Source of the DNA: Bacteroidia bacterium
GTDB lineage: Bacteria; Bacteroidota; Bacteroidia; Cytophagales; Cyclobacteriaceae
DNA: 52,888 nucleotides
Assembly (NCBI GenBank): GCA_030430675.1
Contig: JAUIKU010000006.1
Location: forward strand, 1 to 52,888
Reading direction: 5' to 3'
Shown here: in pieces, positions 26,779 through 34,235 of the stretch
How the letters are laid out: the number at the start of each line of letters is the position of its first letter
Numbering within the stretch: position 1 is the stretch's first letter
Program-made: the position numbers and the translations under genes
The notes under the pieces: model-generated
The model's database searches: none
What the model saw: the letters and a program-made list of their open reading frames with translations, nothing else
Told to the model about the DNA's origin: nothing

Positions 26779-27297
26779 ATGAAATCGAAAAATTTACTTC
26801 TCTTGCTGATACTGATCATGGGGGGGACTTTTGCTTTACAGGCGCAAACGGTGAAGATCGGTTACACCAATACCGATTATATTTTAAGCAAGTTGCCTGA
26901 GGCCAAACAAATTGAGTCCGAGCTTAAAACACATCGGAATCAACTGGGTGCCCAACTAAAGTCCAAACAAGATGAGTTTGAGCGCAAGTACCAGTCCTTT
27001 ATTGATGGACAAGCTACAATGACGGATGTGGTGAAGTCAGATGTTCAAACTGAGCTACAGGCGTTGCAGCAGTCGATTCAGAAATTCGCGGCGGAAGCCG
27101 AAAAGTCCATGCAAAACAAGCAGGTACAACTTTTGGCGCCGGTTTATGAGAAAATCGATGGCGGCATCAAGCAAGTAGCACAGGAACATGGTTTTAGCCA
27201 TGTATTCTCTCAAGGGGTGTTGTTGTACGCAACAGAGGAAAATGATATCTCAGATCTGGTATTGACCAAACTGGGTGTGAATACTAGTTCTAACTGA
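26779..27297 (+). CDS. OmpH/Skp family periplasmic chaperone, copy 2
   Basis: The 172-residue precursor has a signal peptide ending ALQAQ, then the start VKIGYTNTDYILSKLPEAKQ, a coiled-coil arm of about 90 residues, and a C-terminal GFSHVFSQGVLLYATEENDI strand region that closes the Skp body domain. It is a close paralogue of the next gene: the block KIGYTN.DYILSKLPEAKQI and the following ESELKTH are shared almost residue for residue, also at DNA level. It lies 21 nt behind copy 1. Confidence 0.92.
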   Translation: MKSKNLLLLLILIMGGTFALQAQTVKIGYTNTDYILSKLPEAKQIESELKTHRNQLGAQLKSKQDEFERKYQSFIDGQATMTDVVKSDVQTELQALQQSIQKFAAEAEKSMQNKQVQLLAPVYEKIDGGIKQVAQEHGFSHVFSQGVLLYATEENDISDLVLTKLGVNTSSN

Positions 27298-27338
27298 TTT
27301 TCCCAATTAAAACATTGAAACTATTTAAAGACACTGTA

Positions 27339-27875
27339 ATGAAACGATACAAAATATTACTAACCACCACATTATGTTGCTTGATGGCCTTTGGTGCAGT
27401 TGCTCAATCTGCCTCCTTAAAAATCGGCTATACCAATGTGGATTATATCCTCAGTAAATTGCCTGAGGCCAAACAAATTGAGTCAGAACTTAAAACTCAC
27501 GAAGAACAACTTGGCGCTCAGTTGCAGTCGAAAATGAAAGAGTTTGAAGACAAATACACCACTTTCATGGAAACTCAGGAAACCATGGAACCGGTGATTC
27601 GCAATGACAAACAAACTGAGTTGCAAACACTGCAGACCAACATTCAGAAGTTTCAGCAGGAAGCAGAAAAGTCTTTGCAACAAAAGCAGGTAGAACTGCT
27701 GAAGCCTGCCTACGAAAAAATTCAAAAATCCATTGATGAAGTTGCCAAAGAAAACGGCTACACCCATATTTTCAGCAACGATGCCGGAGGAGTGCCAATT
27801 CTTTTATATGCCACGGAGCAGGATGATATTTCAAATCTGGTATTGGCTAAACTAGGGGTCTCCACTGCGGAATAA
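27339..27875 (+). CDS. OmpH/Skp family periplasmic chaperone, copy 3
   Basis: The 178-residue precursor starts at ATG 27339 (the frame is open from a TTG at 27315). It has a signal peptide ending FGAVAQ, then SLKIGYTNVDYILSKLPEAK, a long glutamine-rich helical arm and a C-terminal YTHIFSNDAGGVPILLYATE strand region. It matches copy 2 closely, with an insertion of three residues before ILLYATE. A strong rho-independent terminator follows 19 nt after the stop codon, closing the envelope run that began near 20.9 kb. Confidence 0.92.
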   Translation: MKRYKILLTTTLCCLMAFGAVAQSASLKIGYTNVDYILSKLPEAKQIESELKTHEEQLGAQLQSKMKEFEDKYTTFMETQETMEPVIRNDKQTELQTLQTNIQKFQQEAEKSLQQKQVELLKPAYEKIQKSIDEVAKENGYTHIFSNDAGGVPILLYATEQDDISNLVLAKLGVSTAE

Positions 27876-27894
27876 CCGAATTTGAACTACCAAG

Positions 27895-27926
27895 AAAGCC
27901 ACTGACATAATGCCAGTGGCTTTTTT
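27895..27926 (+). terminator. Rho-independent terminator after the ompH copies
   Basis: AAAGCCACTG (27895-27904) pairs with CAGTGGCTTT (27914-27923) in a 10-bp stem around a 9-nt loop, followed by a run of T to 27926. It is correctly placed 19 nt after the third ompH stop codon and before the LD-carboxypeptidase start. Confidence 0.9.
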
Positions 27927-27962
27927 ATTTCCATTTGATTTAGTCATTTGATATCTTGCCGG

Positions 27963-28871
27963 ATGTCGAACCATATACCTCCCAGGTTAAGGCCAGGCAG
28001 TACCGTGGCCGTGGTAGCTACCGCCCGTGCTGTTGATGCTAAAGCGTTAAAGACAGGAATTGACATAATAAAAGGGTGGGGCCTAAATGTAATTGAAGGC
28101 AATTGGCTATTCCAGAGTGCCAACCTGTTCGCCGGGACTGACCAGCAACGCCTGGAGGACCTTCAACGCGTTTTGGATAACCCCGAAGTAGAGGCAATAT
28201 TCTGTGCCAGGGGTGGGTACGGGACCACCCGAATCATAGATCAGCTTTCCTGGAAAAGTTTTAAAAAACACCCCAAGTGGATTTGTGGGTTCAGTGATGT
28301 TACTGCATTGCTTTGCCATGTGGAATCGCTGGGCTATGCCTGTCTGCACAGTTCTATGCCTCAACTTTTTGCTAAAAGTAATGCGGGAGATGACTACAGA
28401 AGTTTGCACCGGGCGCTATTCAGCAGAGAAGTAAAGGTGTCTGCCAGTCATCATCCGATAAACCAGAAAGGGTCCGCGGATGGTCCGGTAACAGGTGGTA
28501 ATCTTTCACTGTTGGTCCACCTGATTGGAACGGAGTCTGATGTTGATACCAGGGGTAAAATTCTGATGATCGAGGATGTGGACGAGTATTTATACCACCT
28601 GGATAGAATGATGGTACAATTGGTACGCAGTGGTAAGCTTCGTCACATAAAGGGATTGATCGTGGGTCACTTGACTAAAATGAAGGAAGGCGATTTAAAA
28701 TTTGGAACAGATGCCTGTGGCATCATAAAAAGTCACCTGCCCAATAAAAAGATTCCAGTGGCTTTTGGTTTTCCCATGGGACATGAATCTCCAAATCTGG
28801 CTATTCCCATGGGTGTTAGTTGCAACTTTGAGGTAACAGAAGGGGGGAGTACCATTACCTTAAAATATTAA
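27963..28871 (+). CDS. LD-carboxypeptidase (peptidase family S66)
   Basis: Family S66 enzymes remove the terminal D-Ala from muropeptide tetrapeptides during murein recycling, or act on microcin-type acylated adenylates. The 302-residue protein starts at ATG 27963 (a TTG frame extends to 27948). It shows the SNHIPPRLRPGSTVAVVATA start, CARGGYGTTRIIDQL, the serine nucleophile in CGFSDVTALL, the VTGGNLSLL and MIEDVDEYLYHLDRMM regions and the catalytic His in FGFPMGHESPN. No signal peptide is seen, fitting a cytoplasmic LdcA. The 3' end overlaps the convergent chromate-type transporter by 12 bp. Confidence 0.93.
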   Translation: MSNHIPPRLRPGSTVAVVATARAVDAKALKTGIDIIKGWGLNVIEGNWLFQSANLFAGTDQQRLEDLQRVLDNPEVEAIFCARGGYGTTRIIDQLSWKSFKKHPKWICGFSDVTALLCHVESLGYACLHSSMPQLFAKSNAGDDYRSLHRALFSREVKVSASHHPINQKGSADGPVTGGNLSLLVHLIGTESDVDTRGKILMIEDVDEYLYHLDRMMVQLVRSGKLRHIKGLIVGHLTKMKEGDLKFGTDACGIIKSHLPNKKIPVAFGFPMGHESPNLAIPMGVSCNFEVTEGGSTITLKY

Positions 28872-30047
28872 TCCTGCAATCAACCCGGAGATTATTATAA
28901 ATGGAGCCGGGATTTTGGTAAACATCAATACGGTAAATGTGCCTACCAGCACGGTAATGTTGATCACATTTGCTTCACTTTCTATTGGCTGAAAGAGTAA
29001 AAAAGCAGCGGCAATTACCAGTCCGGAGCTGGCGGCATTGATGCCTTCCAGCGAGGCCTTTACCACGCGATACTTTTTGAGGTCTTCCCAGAATCGAATT
29101 ACAAAGAAAATGAGGAAGGTACCAGGCAGAAAGATCCCCGCTGCTGCTACCAACCCTCCAAGTATTTCCCAAAGAGTTCCATGCTCCCGCATGGCTAGTG
29201 CACCAATGTAGGCTGAGAATGAAAAAACCGGCCCGGGTAGTGCCTGTACTATACCGAACCCCGACAGGAATTCTTCCGAGGTAAGGTAGTCCTTAAACTC
29301 TACAAACTCAGTGTAGAGTAGGGGGATCAGCACTTGACCACCACCGAAAATAAGACTTCCGTTACGGTAGAAGTTTTCAAATATAAGCACTATCCTTTCC
29401 CTGGTGATACTACCTAGAATTGCAAAAAACACTAACACGGCAGCCCATAGAATGAAGTTTCTCCAGTCTACTTTGATATGTTTATCTTTTTCCTTGGGGT
29501 GTGCCTTGTAGTTAACCGCTGTAGCCGCTCCGCTAATCAACAATATGATGGGGAAGATAAATGGATTCTTAACAAAATAGGAGACCACTGCCGCAATGAT
29601 CATCAAACCCATTGCCAGGCGGGTATGAACAACCTTTACACTTATTTTATAGGCGGCATAGGTGACAAACCCGACTGCCATGGGCTGGATGTACTTGGTA
29701 AAGTCTATGGAAATATTGTTTTCCTGTAAGGTAGAGATGGCAATGGCGGCTGCAATCATGATGGAAACTGCCGGCAACATCCAGGTCAGCAGGGTTAGGT
29801 AGGCCAGGTTAGGTCCACCAATCTTAAAACCCAATGCGGTAATGGTTTGAGTGGACGTGGGGCCAGGAAGAATCTGGCATAATGCATGCAGTTCGATCAG
29901 CTCTTTTTCGGTAAGATATTTCCGCTTATTTACCATGGTATCAAACATCATGGCAAGATGAGCCTGGGGCCCACCGAAGGCACTTATAGACAGTATGAAA
30001 ACATCTTTCAAAAATATGAAGTAGCGAATCTTTTTTGCTTTATTCAT
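28860..30047 (-). CDS. chrA: Chromate transporter-family membrane protein, two-domain ChrA type
   Basis: The 395-residue protein has about ten membrane helices and two CHR domains. The N-terminal one holds ISAFGGPQAHLAMMFDTMV and LCQILPGPTSTQT; the C-terminal one holds LIFGGGQVLIPLLYTEFVEF and VQALPGPVFSFSAYIG. The paired FGGP/FGGGQ and LPGP motifs mark the long-chain ChrA (CHR) family. Characterised members export chromate, often using the sulfate gradient; many homologues have no shown substrate, so the symbol is nominal. Sulfate genes lie 17 kb away, so no link is claimed. It starts at ATG 30047. Confidence 0.85.
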   Translation of the reverse strand: MNKAKKIRYFIFLKDVFILSISAFGGPQAHLAMMFDTMVNKRKYLTEKELIELHALCQILPGPTSTQTITALGFKIGGPNLAYLTLLTWMLPAVSIMIAAAIAISTLQENNISIDFTKYIQPMAVGFVTYAAYKISVKVVHTRLAMGLMIIAAVVSYFVKNPFIFPIILLISGAATAVNYKAHPKEKDKHIKVDWRNFILWAAVLVFFAILGSITRERIVLIFENFYRNGSLIFGGGQVLIPLLYTEFVEFKDYLTSEEFLSGFGIVQALPGPVFSFSAYIGALAMREHGTLWEILGGLVAAAGIFLPGTFLIFFVIRFWEDLKKYRVVKASLEGINAASSGLVIAAAFLLFQPIESEANVINITVLVGTFTVLMFTKIPAPFIIISGLIAGLIF

Positions 30048-30181
30048 ACAGTGCGAAGTGCAGATACTGCAGTAGTGAATCCATTTAAGTAGTGAGACCC
30101 TTTGTCCTTTGATTAGTGGTCTCCTAGTTAAATTAATTACCTAATTTATAATAACTTTAATCACATCAAAATCCTATCGTA

Positions 30182-30994
30182 ATGTTCAGAAGTTTATTAT
30201 CACATATTCTAGCAATAACTTTGATTATCGCCTTGGCAAACTGTGGAGGGAATCAATCCCAGGAGCAGTCGGCTTCCGAGGAAGGATCTGGTGCAGCGGA
30301 GACTGTCCCTTCAGTTTCCCTGGTGGAGGTGATCTCTCCCAAGTTTCCGGATGCCGCGCTTGAAATGATTGAACCGTTGGATGAATCCAACTACTCTTCC
30401 GGAACCGTTAACTTCCAGTTCAATGTAAAAAACTATGACCTGGGAGTTCAGACTTCAGATGCAGCAACCAAACAAAGTGCCAATTCTGCTAAAGGACAAC
30501 ATATTCATTTGATTCTCAATGGTGAACCGTACACGGCATTATATGAACCCACCTATTCCACTGATTTTGAGGATGGGAACCATGTAGTGCTGGCGTTTCT
30601 TTCCAGATCTTACCACGAGAGCTTGAAACATTACGGGGCATATGTTTTAAGACAATTCTCTGTTGGGGAAACAGATGCAGAACCGGTTGATCTAACCAAA
30701 CCATTACTTTTTTTCAGCAGGCCCAAGGGTGAATACCAGGGAGCCGATACGGAAAAGGTTTTATTGGATTTTTATCTGGTAAATACTGAGCTTTCCGGCA
30801 ACGGCAATAAAGTGCGGGCTACCATCAATGGTGAAGAGTTTATAATTGATCGTTGGGTACCGCATTTTATGGAAGGCCTGCCGGATGGCGAAACCACCAT
30901 CAAACTGGAGTTAATCGACAACAATGGTGAGTTGATCGATAGTCCATATAATTCCGTGGAAAGAACCGTTAATTTAGTTAAAAACGCTACCTGA
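30182..30994 (+). CDS. Lipoprotein with two similar Ig-like domains, function unknown
   Basis: The 270-residue precursor has a lipobox LANC (Cys21) after a hydrophobic N-terminus, then a Ser/Glu-rich linker. Two halves look alike: the first has GQHIHLILNGEPYTALYEPT followed by DFEDGNHVVLAFLSRSY; the second has VRATINGEEFIIDRWVPHFM followed by GLPDGETTIKLEL. This suggests a duplicated beta-sandwich domain on the periplasmic or cell surface side. I recall similar Bacteroidota proteins with an AFLSRSYHES motif, but no function. It stands alone between chrA and recO, and its end overlaps recO by 8 bp. The GAGACC/GGTCTC hairpin at 30094-30123 precedes it. Confidence 0.75.
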   Translation: MFRSLLSHILAITLIIALANCGGNQSQEQSASEEGSGAAETVPSVSLVEVISPKFPDAALEMIEPLDESNYSSGTVNFQFNVKNYDLGVQTSDAATKQSANSAKGQHIHLILNGEPYTALYEPTYSTDFEDGNHVVLAFLSRSYHESLKHYGAYVLRQFSVGETDAEPVDLTKPLLFFSRPKGEYQGADTEKVLLDFYLVNTELSGNGNKVRATINGEEFIIDRWVPHFMEGLPDGETTIKLELIDNNGELIDSPYNSVERTVNLVKNAT

Positions 30995-31679
30995 ATACCT
31001 GGTTAAGGACGCCTACGGACTTGAGGGTGCCAAATTGTTCCACATGAAGTCGATAAAACAAAAGTAACACTTTCAGGATCTCAGACCTTTGCTTATTGGT
31101 TGCTACAGGGGCATTGGAATATTGACAGGTCAACATATCATTTATTATCCGGGCCTCCCTCGATTGGGGCCAACCGGAATCCAGTTGATATTTCAGTTCA
31201 TTCTGAATCTCAAGTGAATTCCTGGGGCTAAAACCCAGGTATCTGGTGAGTTTAATGATAAATATCAAATGAAAATTATCGGTAGGGAATTCACCGGTAT
31301 CGAATAACAGCAGGGAATTCCAGATAAAATCGAAAAGCTCCCGGTTCTCTGATTGTTCCTTTAGAGTTTTTGAAAGAACTTCCACCATGAACAGGGCTAC
31401 TGCGGATTTTTTCGGGTTTAGCGGGATGGTATAGTAGGGATTGCCGCACCTGGCTTCAGACAATCGCTGAATTTGCTTGCCCTCCCTGAGGTAAACTACC
31501 AGATCAAGTAAGGTGAGTGGCTGGTATAGCGCGATCTTATTGCTCTTTGACCTGGAGGAGCGAACACTGTTGACAATATAGCTTTGCAACCCCTGATGCT
31601 CAGTATAGATGTTGACAATTATTGAAGTCTCTTTGTACTTAATAAACTTTAAGACTACTCCTCGTGTTTTTACCAGCAT
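30987..31679 (-). CDS. recO: DNA repair protein RecO
   Basis: RecO works with RecR to load RecA on gapped DNA. The 230-residue protein has the N-terminal OB fold (MLVKTRGVVLKFIKYKETSI, then NIYTEHQGLQSYIV) and a helical C-terminal domain, with the family's LTRYLGFSPR segment near residue 150. It is close to the usual length of about 240. The ATG at 31677-31679 overlaps the TAA of the short frame upstream (TAATG), suggesting coupling. Its 3' end overlaps the convergent lipoprotein gene by 8 bp. Confidence 0.9.
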   Translation of the reverse strand: MLVKTRGVVLKFIKYKETSIIVNIYTEHQGLQSYIVNSVRSSRSKSNKIALYQPLTLLDLVVYLREGKQIQRLSEARCGNPYYTIPLNPKKSAVALFMVEVLSKTLKEQSENRELFDFIWNSLLLFDTGEFPTDNFHLIFIIKLTRYLGFSPRNSLEIQNELKYQLDSGWPQSREARIINDMLTCQYSNAPVATNKQRSEILKVLLLFYRLHVEQFGTLKSVGVLNQVFR

Positions 31680-31831
31680 TAGTTGATTACTGCAATTTTT
31701 CCCACAAAAGTTTCTTTACCGTCGGCGCTACTGCTGAATCCAGATATACCCGGAGGTAGCTCTTCTTCCCCCTGGAACTCCGCGGGTTCTCTTGAGCCTG
31801 CTTTGAGAAGAGCAATATAATATTTCGCATC
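31679..31831 (-). pseudogene. Possible coding remnant or frameshifted small gene ahead of recO
   Basis: The minus-strand frame ending at TAA 31679-31681, in a TAATG junction with recO, is open for 50 codons. It reads like protein, with KYYIALLKAGSREPAEFQGE and, after EELPPG, ISGFSSSADGKETFVGKIAV. It has no ATG, GTG or TTG at its 5' end. An ATG at 31830 lies in another frame, which runs 47 codons (to 31687) but has poorer composition; a -1 shift within the first codons would join that ATG to the better frame. Upstream is AT-rich non-coding DNA. It may be a decayed or mis-sequenced small gene. I do not recognise the family. Confidence 0.4.
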
Positions 31832-31886
31832 TTATTGTAGTTATTATACTGGAATGATATAACACTGATAATTCGGAGTTTTTATC

Positions 31887-31900
31887 TGATCAAATGATCA
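31887..31900. promoter_or_regulatory. Paired TGATCA sites upstream of the unknown 352-residue protein
   Basis: TGATCA occurs at 31887-31892 and 31895-31900, separated by AA. Each copy is a palindrome, and the 14-bp whole is nearly symmetric. It lies 54 bp before the ATG at 31955, just ahead of a weak -7-like TAATTTTA at 31908-31915. It could be an operator; this is inference. Confidence 0.35.
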
Positions 31901-31954
31901 TTATTTTTAATTTTACTGAACCGATCCTCCCGATGGAGTAACCACAGGTCCGTC

Positions 31955-33013
31955 ATGAACAAGAGTCGAATGATTAACAGGGATTACATAAAGTCATATA
32001 GTGCTTCCTATACCAACAATATTCTCGACAGTGCTTTCAAGCAAAGTCCTTATATGCAGGGCAATGACCTGAAGAGTCTTTGCAATCCTGAACAAATTAA
32101 CTACAACCTGCTCAAAGCTATCTTTTTACAATGGGAAGCAGAAGTAAACAGAATGCAAAATCCGTATTTTGATCACGATGCTCCGGCGGTCCAAAATGCA
32201 TTGAAGACCTATATGCAGGTACTTTCAAGGCATATCAAACTGGACAAGGGTAGCATGCGACCTTTGCTACAGCAGGCGGTAGAGGAAACTATATATCAGG
32301 TATTCAGCCCCGAATATTTCTTTGAAAATTTCTTGTGGCCCTCATCACTTGGTAACGTGCGGTTAAGCGAATTGGCAAAACTCAATCGCTTTATAAAAAT
32401 CAATAATGGCATCCTGTCAGATCTGACTGCCCAGTTAGAAAGGGAGAGGTTGGAAGAAATCGATCCTGAAAATTTTCAGAAAAAACTAAAAGATTTGTGT
32501 TTGCAGTGGGAGGGACGTTGGGAGAAGACAGATGAATACATCCTGTCATTCTCCAAGGTGGTGGCCTTAAATACTCAAAACCTGTGGGTGGTCCCTAAAG
32601 CACCTGAACCGCTGCAAAACGGAGAAAATACCCAGAATATAAATCAGAAGTTTGCCAAGGAAGTTCGCTCGCTAAACGACTCCCTGCAAATTCAACAAAC
32701 CACCCTGGCCGATAAGCTCAACGAAAAGATCGATAAAATAGACAACATCAAGGAAAGTCTGAACATCAATCAAAAATTTAGATTGATCAATGAATTATAC
32801 GGTGGTGACTCTAACGAATTTAATGCGGTATTAGAGAAGTTGGACCTCTGTGCAAATTATCAGGAAGCGATCCACGAACTGGATAACAATTCATCCCTTA
32901 GAGCCCAGTGGGATATGGAAAACGAAGCGGTAAAGGAACTAATGGATTTGTTATCGAGGCGATTTAGTGGACCAGGACCTGCATCCGGTGAGCATCCATT
33001 TTCAGCAGGATAA
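31955..33013 (+). CDS. Hypothetical protein with a helical C-terminal half
   Basis: I do not recognise this 352-residue protein. It is soluble, with no signal peptide or membrane segment, and is predicted by composition to be mostly helical. The N-terminal part (1-150) has many aromatic residues (VFSPEYFFENFLWPSSLGNV). The middle (165-210) and a Gln/Asn/Lys-rich stretch (225-275) look coiled-coil-like. The last 80 residues hold NINQKFRLINELYGGDSNEF and an EAIHEL motif that I recall, unverified, from other uncharacterised Bacteroidota proteins. It faces the rodA operon and its last 50 bp overlap the rodA 3' end. Start ATG 31955. Confidence 0.7.
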   Translation: MNKSRMINRDYIKSYSASYTNNILDSAFKQSPYMQGNDLKSLCNPEQINYNLLKAIFLQWEAEVNRMQNPYFDHDAPAVQNALKTYMQVLSRHIKLDKGSMRPLLQQAVEETIYQVFSPEYFFENFLWPSSLGNVRLSELAKLNRFIKINNGILSDLTAQLERERLEEIDPENFQKKLKDLCLQWEGRWEKTDEYILSFSKVVALNTQNLWVVPKAPEPLQNGENTQNINQKFAKEVRSLNDSLQIQQTTLADKLNEKIDKIDNIKESLNINQKFRLINELYGGDSNEFNAVLEKLDLCANYQEAIHELDNNSSLRAQWDMENEAVKELMDLLSRRFSGPGPASGEHPFSAG

Positions 33014-34235
33014 AAATTAGAATACTAAAAGCCAGTAGCGAAGAGCCGCCATAACTGAAAAAGGGAAGAGGTATACCTATTACCGGAAACAGCCCTATGG
33101 TCATGCCGATATTTACCGCAAAGTGAAAGAACAGAATGCTGGCCACACCGTAACCATACACCCTGGAAAAGTTTGATTTCTGACGTTCAGCAATGTAGAC
33201 TATCCTTAATAACAGGGTTACAAATAAAGAGATAAGGATGAAGCTTCCTATCCATCCGTGTTCCTCACCAATGGTACAGAATATAAAGTCGGTACTTTGT
33301 TCCGGCACAAAGTCAAATTTTGTCTGGGTCCCTTCTAAAAATCCCTTCCCTAAAAAACCTCCGGAACCGATGGCAATTTTCGATTGTGTTACATTATAGC
33401 CATATCCCAAAGGGTCAGCTTCGGGATTTATAAAGGCTTTGACCCGGTTTTGTTGATGTGGCTGCAGTACATTATTAACCACATAATCTACACTGATTAC
33501 TACCCCGATTGTGACTGTCGCAATAGCCAATACAGTTCTCACCTTATTGGCGGTTCTCTTACCCGCAGCAATTAGAATTGCCGCTGTTACCAGGATGCCC
33601 AGGATAATGTACAGCTGACCGAGGAGTAAGGTTAGCACAAACAGTGTCACTGCTATTAATCCTACCACTACCAACAGCGGAGAGAGTCCCTCGCGGTAAA
33701 AAACAATGACAAATGCACTAAAGACCAGCGCCGAACCGGTATCCCCTTGTAGGATGATTAAGACTGCCGGGATACTTACTACTATTATCAGCAAAGCCCA
33801 GTTTTTCAATCTGTCCAGTTTCATCTGCGGTTTGCTCAAAAATTTGGCTACTGCCAGTGCGGTGGCAAATTTTGCAAATTCAGCTGGCTGGAAGCGAATA
33901 AACCCAAGTTCGAACCAGGATTTGGAACCACTGACAACAGTTCCAAATATCAGTACTGAGACTAAAAGTAAAACGATAACCCCGTAAATGACAAAGGCAA
34001 AGGAATCAAAGAATCTGAAATCCATGATCATGATCAATGTGACTACCACCACAGATATACCGAACCACAGTATCTGTTTCCCGGAGTTTGAAGAAAGGTC
34101 AAATATATTTTGGTCTATCTGGCTGTCATAAACCACTGCATAGATATTCAACCAGCCCGCCAAGGCCAGGGCTATCACCACCAATATGGTCAGCCAGTCA
34201 AGCTTACTGGCTTTTATGTCATCGGCCCTTTTCAA
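32964..34235 (-). CDS. rodA: Rod shape-determining protein RodA (SEDS glycosyltransferase)
   Basis: RodA is the SEDS peptidoglycan polymerase of the elongation complex, working with PBP2. The 423-residue protein has about ten membrane helices and the SEDS signatures GSGGFLGKG and GVPLP-like VIGIPLPFFSYGGSS. It starts at TTG 34235, whose TTGA overlaps the TGA of mrdA. The next in-frame ATG would remove the first membrane helices, so the TTG is preferred. Its 3' end overlaps the convergent unknown gene by 50 bp. It is last in mreB-mreC-mreD-mrdA-rodA. Confidence 0.95.
   Translation of the reverse strand: MKRADDIKASKLDWLTILVVIALALAGWLNIYAVVYDSQIDQNIFDLSSNSGKQILWFGISVVVVTLIMIMDFRFFDSFAFVIYGVIVLLLVSVLIFGTVVSGSKSWFELGFIRFQPAEFAKFATALAVAKFLSKPQMKLDRLKNWALLIIVVSIPAVLIILQGDTGSALVFSAFVIVFYREGLSPLLVVVGLIAVTLFVLTLLLGQLYIILGILVTAAILIAAGKRTANKVRTVLAIATVTIGVVISVDYVVNNVLQPHQQNRVKAFINPEADPLGYGYNVTQSKIAIGSGGFLGKGFLEGTQTKFDFVPEQSTDFIFCTIGEEHGWIGSFILISLFVTLLLRIVYIAERQKSNFSRVYGYGVASILFFHFAVNIGMTIGLFPVIGIPLPFFSYGGSSLLAFSILIFILLKMDAHRMQVLVH

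Noticed and set aside
28860-30047. Link between the chromate/sulfate-type transporter and the cys genes
   Set aside because: They are 17 kb apart with unrelated genes between them; nothing in the sequence connects them.
33909-33921. GTTCGAACC, resembling a tRNA T-loop
   Set aside because: It lies inside rodA and no acceptor or anticodon stem can be built around it. No tRNA was found in the window.
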